The notes below the pieces were generated by a model. It made no database searches. It had not been told where the DNA came from and saw nothing but the letters and a program-made list of their open reading frames with translations. Below are positions 1 to 8,023 of a DNA stretch of 34,699 nt, one piece after another. Both the position numbers and the translations under genes were made by a program. The DNA is from Gammaproteobacteria bacterium (GTDB lineage: Bacteria; Pseudomonadota; Gammaproteobacteria; JAGOUN01): positions 1 to 34,699 of the forward strand of contig JAJOJD010000074.1 in NCBI GenBank assembly GCA_021208965.1, in the 5' to 3' direction. Each line of letters begins with the position of its first letter. Positions within the stretch are counted from its first letter, which is position 1.

Positions 1-42
1 TTAAAAAAGGCCACCGCCTTCTTTGTCAACGAAAATGCTTAA
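1..42 (+). CDS. IS3 OrfA C-terminus (partial)
   Basis: The final 13 codons of OrfA, the helix-turn-helix and leucine-zipper subunit of IS3 transposases, ending at TAA 40-42. The residues read LKKATAFFVNENA, which matches the usual end of OrfA (LKKA-FF). The heptamer A AAA AAG at 3-9 sits in this frame, so ribosomes slipping -1 here continue into OrfB. The rest of OrfA lies upstream of the window. Confidence 0.7.
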   Translation, partial: LKKATAFFVNENA

Positions 43-920
43 GGTACGCATTTATTTATGAACAAAAGAAGGCTTATCCGATTGAATTATTATGTGAGGT
101 GATGGAAGTGAGTCGTAGTGGCTATTACGAATATTTAGAGCGCAAGCCAAGTAAAAAACAGGAGATGCAAGAAAAATTGATCGTCAAAGTTAAAGCGATC
201 GCGCAGGAAACGCGTGATAGTTATGGGAGTCGTCGAATGTCTGAGCATTTGCAAAAAGAAGGCTATTGTGTAGGGCGTACAGCGGCTCGTACATTGATGA
301 AAAAAGCGGGAATTGAATGCAAACAAAGAAGACGCTTTTGTGTCACAACGCAAAGTAAACATACGTTACCTGTGGCTGAAAATATTCTTAATCGAGAATT
401 TAATGTGCGTGTGCCTAATTGTGTTTGGGTTACGGATATCACCTATCTTTGGACCCAGGAAGGATGGTTGTATGTGGCGGCGGTATTAGATTTATTTTCA
501 CGCCGTATTGTTGGATGGTCGATGGCAGACCATATGCGTGAAGCGTTGGTGCAAGAGGCGCTACAGATGGCATTAGGGCGACGTCAACCGAAAGCTGGGT
601 TAATGCATCATTCTGATCGCGGGATACAATACACATGCGCTGGTTACCAAGCATCGCTGAAACGAGCGGGTATTCTTGTCAGCATGAATCGCAAAGGTAA
701 TTGTTGGGACAATAGCGTCATGGAACGATTTTGGGGGAGTCTAAAAGCAGAGTGTACTGATGGAAAAATGTATAAAACGCGTGATATGGCTAAAGCAGAT
801 GTGATTGATTATATCGAAATGTTTTATAACAGCAGAAGATTACATTCAACTTTAGGTTATGTCAGTCCAATGCAATTTGAAAATGAATTTCTCTTAAAAA
901 ATGTGTCTAGTTTTACTTGA
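3..920 (+). CDS. IS3-family transposase OrfB (DDE integrase domain)
   Basis: Catalytic half of an IS3-family transposase, which cuts and joins the element's ends with a DDE RNase-H-like core. The frame is open from base 3 and would be entered by -1 frameshifting at 3-9; a later ATG lies at 99. The HTH_21 segment (SRSGYYEY, then YGSRRMSEHL) is followed by the rve core. The catalytic residues are visible as the Asp of WVTDITYL, the Asp of HHSDRGIQY and the Glu of DNSVMERF. The C-terminus (FYNSRRLHSTLGYVSP) is typical of the family. All motifs are present, so the enzyme could be active. It lies within recG in the same orientation. Confidence 0.92.
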   Translation, partial: KKGHRLLCQRKCLRYAFIYEQKKAYPIELLCEVMEVSRSGYYEYLERKPSKKQEMQEKLIVKVKAIAQETRDSYGSRRMSEHLQKEGYCVGRTAARTLMKKAGIECKQRRRFCVTTQSKHTLPVAENILNREFNVRVPNCVWVTDITYLWTQEGWLYVAAVLDLFSRRIVGWSMADHMREALVQEALQMALGRRQPKAGLMHHSDRGIQYTCAGYQASLKRAGILVSMNRKGNCWDNSVMERFWGSLKAECTDGKMYKTRDMAKADVIDYIEMFYNSRRLHSTLGYVSPMQFENEFLLKNVSSFT

Positions 921-924
921 CCAG

Positions 925-2412
925 AACAAATTATTGCACCGCCCGCCAAAAGAGACTTCTTTGAATCGGTTGAATGAAGGTCAACATCCCGCGCAACAGC
1001 GTTTAATTGTGGAGGAATTATTAGTGCACCGTTTAGTGATGATTAAACGGCGAGACGATTATGCCGAACAATCTGCCTTGGGGTGTCCTTATCCACACGA
1101 CATAGTCACCCAGTTTTTTGCTGGTTTGCCCTTTACATTAACCAAAGCACAACGTCGTGTCGTACAAGAAATTCGTGATGATTTACAGCAACCTTATCCG
1201 ATGATGCGCTTGTTGCAAGGGGATGTTGGTTCCGGAAAAACCGTGATTGCTGCAATAAGCGCGTTGAGTGTGATTGGGAACAACGCGCAGGTTGCGCTTA
1301 TGGCACCGACAGAGTTGTTGGCGGAACAACATTATCGTGTTGTCAAACAGTGGTTTGAACCGTTGCAAATTCACGTTTCCTTATTAACGGGTCGGCTGAG
1401 TAAACGGCGACGCGATGTACTCTTGTCTGAGCTTGCCGATGGGCAAATTGATCTTTTAGTCGGAACACATGCTCTTTTTCAGGAAGATGTCTGTTTTAAA
1501 CGACTCGCCCTCATGATGATTGATGAACAGCATCGCTTTGGTGTGCATCAACGATTAGCCTTGAAAGCAAAGGGAATGGTGAGCGGTTATGTTCCACACC
1601 AACTGATGATGACCGCCACACCTATCCCACGAACCTTGGCGATGAGTGTGTACGCGGACTTGGATTGCTCTGTGATTGATGAGCTTCCGGCCGGCAGAAA
1701 ACCGATTATCACGCTTGCTCTTGATAATCATAAACGTGATGCTGTCATAGAACGGATTGTGAACTTATGTGATCAGGGACAACAAGTCTATTGGGTGTGT
1801 CCACTGATTGAGGAATCCGAATTATTGCAGTGTGAAGCGGCTGAAAAAAGTGCGCAACAGTTAGCACAACAATTACCCTTGTTAACAGTTAGCTTGCTGC
1901 ATGGAAAAATGAAATCCAAGGATAAAGAAAATACGATGCGTTTGTTTAAAGATGGTCTTATTCATGTTCTCGTTGCGACAACGGTTATTGAAGTGGGAGT
2001 GGATGTTCCAAACGCGAGTTTAATGGTGATTGAAAATGCTGAACGTTTAGGGTTATCTCAATTGCATCAATTGCGAGGACGTGTTGGCAGAGGAAGTGTC
2101 TCCAGTTATTGTATATTGCTGTATCAATCTCCCCTAGGGGCTATTGCGCGAGAACGTATTCGCGTTATGCGTGACACTCAAGATGGTTTTGCAATTGCAG
2201 AAAAAGATTTAGAGTTACGCGGGTCGGGGGAATTGCTCGGAACTCGCCAAACCGGAGAAACGAATTTTCGCTTAGCCAATCTTGTGCGTGATCGATATTG
2301 GTTGTCAGAGGTTCAAAAGATCGCGGATAAGCTTTGGGAAAATCACCCAGAAATTGCTCGTCAAATGATTGCACGTTGGTTAGGAGGGAAAGAGGATTTG
2401 ATTGGCGTCTAA
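925..2412 (+). pseudogene. recG: ATP-dependent DNA helicase RecG, 5' end removed by IS insertion
   Basis: RecG remodels stalled replication forks and branched DNA. About 495 C-terminal residues remain and align with E. coli RecG (693 residues) from roughly residue 203 (LHRPP) to the end. The helicase motifs are intact: Walker A GDVGSGKT, the DEQH box IDEQHRFG, TATPIPRT, and motif VI QLRGRVGRG. The N-terminal wedge domain, which binds the branch point, is missing because the IS3 element abuts the gene here. An ATG at 901 inside the IS end is in frame and could start a 503-residue helicase core, but without the wedge normal RecG activity is unlikely. The 5' part may lie beyond the IS, outside the window. 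Confidence 0.88.
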
Positions 2413-2423
2413 CATCATTTTTT

Positions 2424-2452
2424 TTGTATTCTGTAAGCTATTGATTTATTAT
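2424..2452 (+). promoter_or_regulatory. Putative sigma70 promoter for the 541-residue membrane protein
   Basis: A TTGTAT box (2424-2429), a 17-base spacer and a TATTAT box (2447-2452) lie 27 bases before the ATG at 2480. The spacing is ideal and each box matches the consensus at four or five of six positions, but the region is AT-rich, so chance is possible. Confidence 0.4.
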
Positions 2453-2479
2453 CAGTTTTTTATCATTTAGAGCTAAGTT

Positions 2480-4105
2480 ATGCTTCTCCATCAGACCGAT
2501 CATCATCTAGATAATGAGGTTATACGCGATCTTTTAGCATACCATTTTTCGCAGAATAATTTGCCGGCAGGTGCCGATGTTTTTAAAAGAGAACTGCTCT
2601 TGTTTGTTTTAGGTCTGGGTGGGTTGAATTACGTCCCTGTGGCCTATCAAAACGGGAGTAACGATTCCATTAAAATTATTAATGCGGTAACAACGGCAAT
2701 TTTTGGATGGATGGTACTTTATGCATCGGGCTTAATCTACTATAACATAAAAATACGACCTCAGTATGTGGATCCCGTATTAGCGCCTATTATCGCCCCC
2801 CCATTAACCCGTAATGCTTTTATTAAAGAGCTGCGCACTCAAGTTTTTTGGGCTTTGGCGTCAGCGGTTCCATTAGCAACGACCCTTTTCAGTGCCGATA
2901 TTCCACTCTTTGAAAAATATCCTGAAATGTTTTGGGCGGCTTTTGTGTATATTTTAGTGGTCAATACCGTGATGCATTTAATTCCGGTTGAGTTAACGAT
3001 GAATGATCCTCTTTATGGTTATATCCCGCAGTTAATGAGTCGTTTTTTACGATGGATTTTGTCCTGTTGCTATCAACCATCATCTCAGCCGGAGCAAGAA
3101 ACGCTTGCGTTAAGAGATCGAAATGCGATTGTCGCCGATTTGAAGAAAATTTTTGAGGGTAAGGATGCGTTATTGAATGACTTAAATCAGTTGTCTTCAG
3201 GAGACCAGGTAGGCGCAATTGCTCGCTATAAAACAACACCAAGCGAGTTATTATCTGATATGCGTGCTCGGGTTAGTCTTGTTCCACCTCTGGGATCTTT
3301 TGAACAAGGGGCGGTCAGGTTTTGTGGAGCGGTATTGATGTTTATTTCTTGCTTAGGGTATGCGGCAAGTCCTTATTTGGTTTTTAAAAATGACTTTAAA
3401 CGTGGCAAGGATGAAGCAATTGGCTTAGTCATATTACCACTTTATTTTTTTATGTTATTAATGATTTTCTTTGGAGATAATATTGCCGTCAGATTTTGGA
3501 AAGACGTATGGGCGGCGATTAGAATTGGCTTGGGCTTATCGGATGTGACGCATAAGGCGCCCTTGATTGCCAAATTGTATCCTAAGACTTTTCTATCTTT
3601 ACAAATGGTCATGCTCTTTTCAATTATTTTCGCTGGCGCGGCAGCCCGTGAAATGACTAAGATGGCTTTTGATGGGGTGTTACCAGACAAGATGATATTG
3701 GTCATTATAGGGATTACAGATACCGTCTTGGCCTTACTCGCAGGATATGTTTTTTTAGATGTGTCAAAAATTATGCTGACCCACTATGCCCAATATAGAG
3801 ACAAAAATCCTCTCGTTATATTAAAAGCGCAGATCGAAGCATTTAGTCGAGACTTAGACCGTATAAAGCCAGAGCATGCACAGAAATTCAAAGAGTACTT
3901 TGTACAATTGCCGAGAACTGAGTCCATTGATTCTGATGTTGAAGCGCCGAAATTGTCAGACAATAGATTCTGCTTCTGTTGTTCGAGGAGAGCAGACGAC
4001 ACAGATGACGCGGCTAAACGGTTGCTGGGAAGTGATCCAGATGGTTCTCATTCGGGTTCTTTAAACGTTGGATCAAATAGAGATAGCTTTACGGCAGAAC
4101 GCTAA
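2480..4105 (+). CDS. Multi-pass membrane protein of unknown function
   Basis: I do not recognise this 541-residue protein. It shows about eight hydrophobic stretches: near residues 40-58, 68-92, 119-138, 150-172, 285-308, 318-342, 375-398 and 410-434. A hydrophilic block (about 200-280) lies between helices four and five, and a Ser/Asp-rich tail (about 440-541) follows the last helix. Two cysteine clusters stand out: LSCCYQ at 194-199, just after helix four, and FCFCCS at 497-502 in the tail. No enzyme motif is visible. The gene has its own putative promoter and converges with the hvf-type operon, the two stop codons overlapping at 4102-4105. In a Legionellales genome a secreted effector is one possibility, but nothing proves it. 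Confidence 0.75.
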   Translation: MLLHQTDHHLDNEVIRDLLAYHFSQNNLPAGADVFKRELLLFVLGLGGLNYVPVAYQNGSNDSIKIINAVTTAIFGWMVLYASGLIYYNIKIRPQYVDPVLAPIIAPPLTRNAFIKELRTQVFWALASAVPLATTLFSADIPLFEKYPEMFWAAFVYILVVNTVMHLIPVELTMNDPLYGYIPQLMSRFLRWILSCCYQPSSQPEQETLALRDRNAIVADLKKIFEGKDALLNDLNQLSSGDQVGAIARYKTTPSELLSDMRARVSLVPPLGSFEQGAVRFCGAVLMFISCLGYAASPYLVFKNDFKRGKDEAIGLVILPLYFFMLLMIFFGDNIAVRFWKDVWAAIRIGLGLSDVTHKAPLIAKLYPKTFLSLQMVMLFSIIFAGAAAREMTKMAFDGVLPDKMILVIIGITDTVLALLAGYVFLDVSKIMLTHYAQYRDKNPLVILKAQIEAFSRDLDRIKPEHAQKFKEYFVQLPRTESIDSDVEAPKLSDNRFCFCCSRRADDTDDAAKRLLGSDPDGSHSGSLNVGSNRDSFTAER

Positions 4106-4692
4106 CGTTTGTTGAAATAGCGTTTTATCCAGTAATCCAGGCTGACATAGCGACCGCCTCCGTAGACGAACAGAACGAGGAGTAAAACAAAATAGGTGGT
4201 CGCAAACTCAATGCCGTTATTGAGGATGACGGGGTCGCCTAACTCGGTGATATAATTGTAACGGCCTGGAAAATAAATTTTTAACCATTGCATGAAATCG
4301 GTTAAACGATAGGTAGATTCCATTGTTTTTGTCGCGATGGATGCCCATCCGTGTGGCCAATGGACGGTAAGACCGGCAACGCTCATCATGAATATCATCG
4401 GGATGGCGGCGAGTCGTGTACATAAACCGAGGGCGATGCAGATACACCCGAAAACTTCTGTTGAGGTCGCAAGAAAAGCCATCACTTCAGGAAAGGGCAA
4501 GCCCAAACCGCCGTCAGCCGGAGAGTTTGAAAACCATGCAACCGTTCCATGAAATCCAAGTACTTTAGAGCGCGCGCCGACATAGACAGCGGGAAAAATG
4601 AGTAAGCGGACGGCTAATAGTGGGATAAAGTCAAATGCACTGATTTTCTTTACCACCGCATCAAATGTTTGAATAATCGTTTGAATGTTCAT
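4102..4692 (-). CDS. DoxX-family membrane protein of the hvf-type operon
   Basis: A 196-residue DoxX-like protein with four predicted membrane helices (around residues 22-40, 72-92, 95-112 and 158-178). Features of the family include RLLIFPAVYVGARSKVLG near the N-terminus and the ATSTEVFGCICIALGL helix. DoxX proteins are common last genes in DUF692/DUF2063 RiPP operons (called HvfX in Haemophilus), where they probably act in the membrane together with the exported peptide; their reaction is unknown. The start ATG at 4692 overlaps the upstream hvfC-like stop as ATGA, which indicates translational coupling. It is the last gene of the operon, and its stop codon overlaps that of the convergent 541-residue gene. 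Confidence 0.85.
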   Translation of the reverse strand: MNIQTIIQTFDAVVKKISAFDFIPLLAVRLLIFPAVYVGARSKVLGFHGTVAWFSNSPADGGLGLPFPEVMAFLATSTEVFGCICIALGLCTRLAAIPMIFMMSVAGLTVHWPHGWASIATKTMESTYRLTDFMQWLKIYFPGRYNYITELGDPVILNNGIEFATTYFVLLLVLFVYGGGRYVSLDYWIKRYFNKR

Positions 4693-5393
4693 CTATTTTT
4701 CTCCTGATCAATAATAATAAGTTGTTCTTGGTGTTGTGTGAAAAGCCATGCCAGCAAGTCATCATGTGTTAAAAACGTCATTATTTCTATCCATTTTTTG
4801 AGTGCGATTCCATCGGTCTCAGGGATTTTCTGGATGAAATAGCGTTCTTGTGGATTGAGGGGCTTGTAATGTACGGCGTGTGTAAAATGACGGAAAATCG
4901 CATAGTGATGTGATGAATTGTTGACAAAAACAGGGCCATCCTGCGTCACGATAAAAGGGACTTCTATACAATACAGCGTTGGATTCAAGTAGATGTAATA
5001 ATTATCGCATAGTGTTGGATTGACTGGCAGAGTGTTTGGCCCAAATATGGGCGAAGGCAGTATACTCACAGTAAACAGCACCCATTCATATTCTAATAAG
5101 CTTAATAGGGCTGGATTTTTGATGGAATTCCCTTGCATAAAGCGAACAAATTCAGTGGCTATTTGATGAAATTCAGGGTCAACGGCATGGTGTTGACGAA
5201 CAAAAGTATCCGCGTATTGTGTTAAAGTTTCAAGGTTATGGTGACGTGAAAAATGAGGAAACGTCTGTTGAATGACATTAATGATATGTTGACGTGTAAA
5301 ATCACTATAATGTTGGCGCTGATGGACGCGAATATTATGAGTGAATGCTTGGATATTTAATGCGAATGATGTTGGAGGGGGCATAACGGTCAT
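4689..5393 (-). CDS. DUF2063-family protein, HvfC-like partner of the MNIO enzyme
   Basis: A 234-residue protein with the DUF2063 N-terminal domain (about residues 1-100, with YADTFVRQHH and FVRFMQ) followed by a less conserved C-terminal domain (YEWVLFTV near 107-114). In characterised loci HvfC binds the precursor peptide and forms a complex with the iron oxidase HvfB. The start is taken as the ATG at 5393, whose ATGA overlaps the hvfB-like stop; an in-frame GTG at 5414 is possible, with GAGGAG lying between the two. It lies between hvfB-like and doxX-like genes and overlaps both by four bases, so the three should be made together. Confidence 0.85.
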   Translation of the reverse strand: MTVMPPPTSFALNIQAFTHNIRVHQRQHYSDFTRQHIINVIQQTFPHFSRHHNLETLTQYADTFVRQHHAVDPEFHQIATEFVRFMQGNSIKNPALLSLLEYEWVLFTVSILPSPIFGPNTLPVNPTLCDNYYIYLNPTLYCIEVPFIVTQDGPVFVNNSSHHYAIFRHFTHAVHYKPLNPQERYFIQKIPETDGIALKKWIEIMTFLTHDDLLAWLFTQHQEQLIIIDQEKNR

Positions 5394-6193
5394 AACTGAT
5401 TCAACTCCTCGCACAGATCATCTAAAGTCGGCAGGTGGTGATCTCGTTCTAATAGCAAGGGACGTTTTCCGTGGTATTTGATCGTTTGTTTAGCCAGTGT
5501 GGCAACGGCTGTGCAAACAGAAGTCCCGTGTGTATCCAAGATAAATCCATCATTTTGTCGCCAATGCCCCGCGATATGATAGTAAGCAATCGATGAGCTA
5601 GGGAGAGCGCGTATAAAAGCGGTTCCGTCATATCCGTGATTTTGGCTATTGACATACACGTTATTAATATCTAGCAAGAGTTTGCATTCGCTTTTTTCAA
5701 TAATCGGAATCAAAAATTCATCTTCCGGTATTTCATCATCATAGTGGTGATAATAAGAAATATTTTCCAGAATAAGTGGCCGATCTAACATCTCTTGTAC
5801 GTGTTGAATTCGGCTAATGAGGTACGGGATGTTCTCTGCGTGGCGGGGGATGGGAAGTAGATCATAGAGGTAGCCTTGAGCGTCTCTTGAAAAACTTAAA
5901 TGTTCGCTATACCACGTGATATTGTAATCATCCAGAAACTGACGGATTCTCCTGATAAAGGAAAGGTTTAACGGTTCTGTATCACCGATTGAAAGGCTCA
6001 GTCCGTGTGCGACGAGCGGGTATTTTTCAGCAAGATTGTCCAATGAGGCCCGTTTTTTCCCGCCTAAGTTCATCCAGTTTTCAGGGGAAAGTTCAAGAAA
6101 ATTAATCCCTGCGACAGGAGGTCGAGCACAGAGCTCATCAACATGCTCAGTGCGTAGGCCAATCCCTTTCGCCTCAGGGTTTATTGTCCGCAT
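5390..6193 (-). CDS. DUF692/MNIO multinuclear iron-dependent oxidase, HvfB-like
   Basis: A 267-residue TIM-barrel enzyme of the DUF692 family (multinuclear non-heme iron-dependent oxidases, MNIO). These modify cysteines of RiPP precursors, for instance to oxazolone/thioamide or thiooxazole groups. The metal-ligand motifs are present: VAHGLSLSIG, SEHLSFS, the Glu of LILENISYY, the Asp/Asn of LLLDINNVYVN, the His of IAYYHIAGH, DTHG and LLLERD. I chose ATG 6193, which overlaps the end of the precursor gene; an in-frame GTG at 6208 would add five residues. The substrate is probably the small Cys-containing protein encoded directly upstream. Length and motifs suggest a functional enzyme. Confidence 0.9.
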   Translation of the reverse strand: MRTINPEAKGIGLRTEHVDELCARPPVAGINFLELSPENWMNLGGKKRASLDNLAEKYPLVAHGLSLSIGDTEPLNLSFIRRIRQFLDDYNITWYSEHLSFSRDAQGYLYDLLPIPRHAENIPYLISRIQHVQEMLDRPLILENISYYHHYDDEIPEDEFLIPIIEKSECKLLLDINNVYVNSQNHGYDGTAFIRALPSSSIAYYHIAGHWRQNDGFILDTHGTSVCTAVATLAKQTIKYHGKRPLLLERDHHLPTLDDLCEELNQL

Positions 6194-6486
6194 ACGCCAT
6201 CCGAACACGTGCCGGATGTTGGTGTCAGGTTAGTATTCACCGCAACCCCGCGCCCAGAAATCCCGCATTTACCATCCCGTGCATACGATAATTTATCTTG
6301 AGGGTCGGTCGTTAGTTTTGAAGCTTCATAGGCTTTTAATGTACCACATTTACCGCTGGCACATTTTCCTGAATGAACTTCGACCCGTTCAACAGATGTG
6401 GCTTCCTGCTCTGTTTCTGCCCCAGCGAGATCTGTCATGCATATGGCTGACGTCATGGCAATGGATAAAATAATTTTATTTTTCAT
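6181..6486 (-). CDS. HvfA-like secreted Cys-containing precursor peptide
   Basis: A 101-residue precursor. Residues 1-23 form a signal peptide (MKNKIILS, hydrophobic core, then AGA before ETEQ). The mature part contains cysteines at 42, 47, 74, 94 and 99 in short Gly-rich motifs: SGKCA, SGKCG, DGKCG, SGTCS and DGVCG. Haemophilus HvfA carries EGKCG repeats whose Cys are converted by HvfB/HvfC to copper-binding groups. Here the first residue is Ser or Asp and two motifs have Thr or Val instead of Lys. The start at 6486 is supported by AAGGA just upstream; a longer in-frame start at 6549 lies inside the upstream gene and would spoil the signal peptide. It overlaps the upstream hydrolase gene by 11 bases and hvfB by 13. 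Confidence 0.82.
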   Translation of the reverse strand: MKNKIILSIAMTSAICMTDLAGAETEQEATSVERVEVHSGKCASGKCGTLKAYEASKLTTDPQDKLSYARDGKCGISGRGVAVNTNLTPTSGTCSDGVCGQ

Positions 6487-7431
6487 GATTTTCCTTTTTG
6501 ATAACAACAGGATAACACGCCAAATCACGCCCTGCTTTAATCGGGCCATGATAGTATTGTTTGATAATACGCATGATTTGATCTTTGTCTCGTAAGCTTT
6601 TGCCCATAAAATGGTCTAATACGAGCATTTCAGGGTGAGTTTTTTCTGCAATTTTCCCAACGATCGAGGGTTTCGCATGCATAAAACTAGACATTTCATC
6701 AGCGTCTTCGGTGATGGCGGCAGGCATGACAAGAATATCTGCCTGTTGAGCGAAATCGATAAAGGCAGGGTTCGATCCGTTTTGGTCAGATGAGAAGACA
6801 ATGCGTCCATTTGGCGAATCGATACGGTATGCAAGCGTTGGGACATCTCCATGAGGAATGCCTAATGCCGAAACAACGAGGCCATTTTTTTCGTAGACCT
6901 TCACCGGTTGAGTATTTTTATAATCAATATCGAGTGGTTCAATTTTCAATCGAATACCATCAGTTGCATCGTACAATCCCGAGAGATAAGCATAAGCGCC
7001 ATCCACACCGTTGAATAACTCGGTGAGAAAATGGCTTAGACTCGGAAAGTGAGCACCTGCAGTTGGGCCGGTTATCTTAATTGTTTTTTCTTGATCAAAA
7101 AATAGCTATTTTTTAACAAAGCGGGTAGGTCAGAAACGTGATCGGTATGAAAGTGGGTTAGTGCTATTAGCTCAACATCTTCTAAATGTGCGCCGGATTG
7201 ACCAAATCGCAAAAATACTCCGCCTCCGGCATCAATCAAAATTTGTGGTTGATTGTGCCACCAAATCAGTGCGCCTGAAGAGGATCGTTTGTCGTCAGAG
7301 ATGGGTCCGCCTGAACCGAGTAGTTGGAGGGTATAGTCTGTCAAGACGCATGTTTCCCCGGCGACAGCGGTTTCGGTCATTATCCATAAGCTTAGACTGA
7401 AGCAGAGGAAGAGTTTTAAAAATGGTTTCAT
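6476..7431 (-). pseudogene. Secreted metallo-beta-lactamase-fold hydrolase, split by a frameshift
   Basis: First gene of the hvf-type operon, about 318 residues if the frame is restored. It starts at ATG 7431 (GAGGAA upstream) with a signal peptide (MKPFLKLFLCFSL... TAVAGE), then the beta-lactamase-fold metal motif THFHTDHVSDLP near residues 91-102. The frame ends early at 7072-7074. The downstream frame (KITGPTAGAHF, SSDQNG, VLDHFMG) continues to 6476. The break lies in a run of six T on the coding strand (7097-7102); seven T would restore YFFDQEKTI. This is either a real pseudogene, slippage or a sequencing error. The substrate is unknown; the fold is closest to the arylsulfatase/RNase Z-like group. 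Confidence 0.75.
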
Positions 7432-7552
7432 AGACGTTCCTCGTTTGTCATCAAAAAAGCATCATAGCCCATCGAAGTATATCATTAGTGTATTTAAAAT
7501 CGTAAAAATATGCAATTTTCAGCAGTTATTGAAAGATGTTTGTGAGACGGGT

Positions 7553-7792
7553 ACAGGAGTTTCACACTTTAGAATGAATTGATTTAAACTTGGCATCCTA
7601 ATATTGTCATTGTATTTCCGGATCTCTCGTCATAAATGTACTAAAGAAGTTTATAAAGGGTTTCTTCAAGCGAGCAGCATTCGCTGTTAGTGTAACGTTC
7701 TTTCTGTAAAATTGAATTTGGTATAAATATTGCTCAGTGTTGAGCGATAAGAAAAGCTTGAAATAAAGCCTGCCAAAGTGCGAAACTCCTGT
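7553..7792. repeat. Inverted-repeat-bounded 240 bp segment (MITE-like)
   Basis: The 18-base sequence acaggagtttcacacttt at 7553-7570 returns inverted at 7775-7792 (aaagtgcgaaactcctgt) with one mismatch. The 204 bases between hold no recognisable gene; the minus strand is open for about 60 codons but reads as low-complexity. The arrangement resembles a non-autonomous element or the two ends of a decayed IS. No convincing target-site duplication flanks it. Confidence 0.55.
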
Positions 7793-7800
7793 TTAATAAG

Positions 7801-7995
7801 CTTTTAAAGTCTGCTTTCCGAAGTCGAGAAAGAAGTCAGAAAGCTTACTTACAACTAGGATTCCAGACCGGTAATTCTGTCATTTTAAAACTGGGACTTG
7901 ATAATGAGGTGCTAGCTCGAGAAGCGTTTGCGCTCAAATGCTTTGCAGGATATGGTGTAGTTAAGGTGCTTGCTGCTTCACTGCGTTCGCAGTGA
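7801..7995 (+). pseudogene. Relic of an aminoglycoside phosphotransferase-like gene
   Basis: This frame is open for 64 codons and ends at TGA 7993-7995. The middle (about 7855-7974) reads GNSVILKLGLDNEVLAREA followed by CFAGYGVVKVLA. That is the pattern of the N-lobe of APH-type kinases: the VLK lysine strand, the conserved Glu helix, then G-x-G-x-VKLL. No start codon with a ribosome site and no C-lobe (catalytic HGD loop) follow, so only a fragment remains. It is too short to assign a substrate. It starts just beyond the right inverted repeat. Confidence 0.5.
7978..7995. repeat. Perfect palindrome, possible terminator or dispersed repeat
   Basis: TCACTGCG, a TT loop and CGCAGTGA form an 8-bp perfect stem. 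It lies 28 bases downstream of the minus-strand tRNA-Ser 3' end, so it could fold in that transcript, but no T-run follows it. It also supplies the stop codon of the phosphotransferase relic. Confidence 0.45.
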
Positions 7996-8023
7996 CGGCG
8001 AGAAAAGTTCTCTTCAATAAATG

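Larger units (their letters stand above)
1..925 (+). mobile_element. IS3-family insertion sequence, 3' part
   Basis: The right-hand part of an IS3-family element: the last codons of orfA, the whole orfB frame and the right end. A slippery heptamer A AAA AAG at 3-9 lies in the orfA frame, and a -1 slip there enters the orfB frame, the usual way this family makes its OrfAB transposase. The right end lies just past the orfB stop at 918-920, near the sequence gtctagttttacttgacca, where recG-like coding resumes at about 925-930. The exact boundary is uncertain because the left end and target duplication are outside the window. Confidence 0.85.
7432..8023. other. Gene-free region between the hvf-type operon and tRNA-Ser
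   Basis: No intact gene lies in this 592-base stretch. It contains the likely promoter area of the minus-strand operon (bases just above 7431, no clear boxes), the 240 bp inverted-repeat segment (7553-7792), a phosphotransferase relic (about 7801-7995) and a perfect palindrome (7978-7995). It is AT-rich and looks like a site of past insertion and gene decay. Confidence 0.6.

Noticed and set aside
901-2412. Intact recG gene from ATG 901
   Set aside because: The first residues come from the IS end and the wedge domain (about 200 residues) is missing.
2961-3242. Antisense frame within the 541-residue gene
   Set aside because: No family resemblance and no start signal; the sense frame has membrane-protein features across the region.
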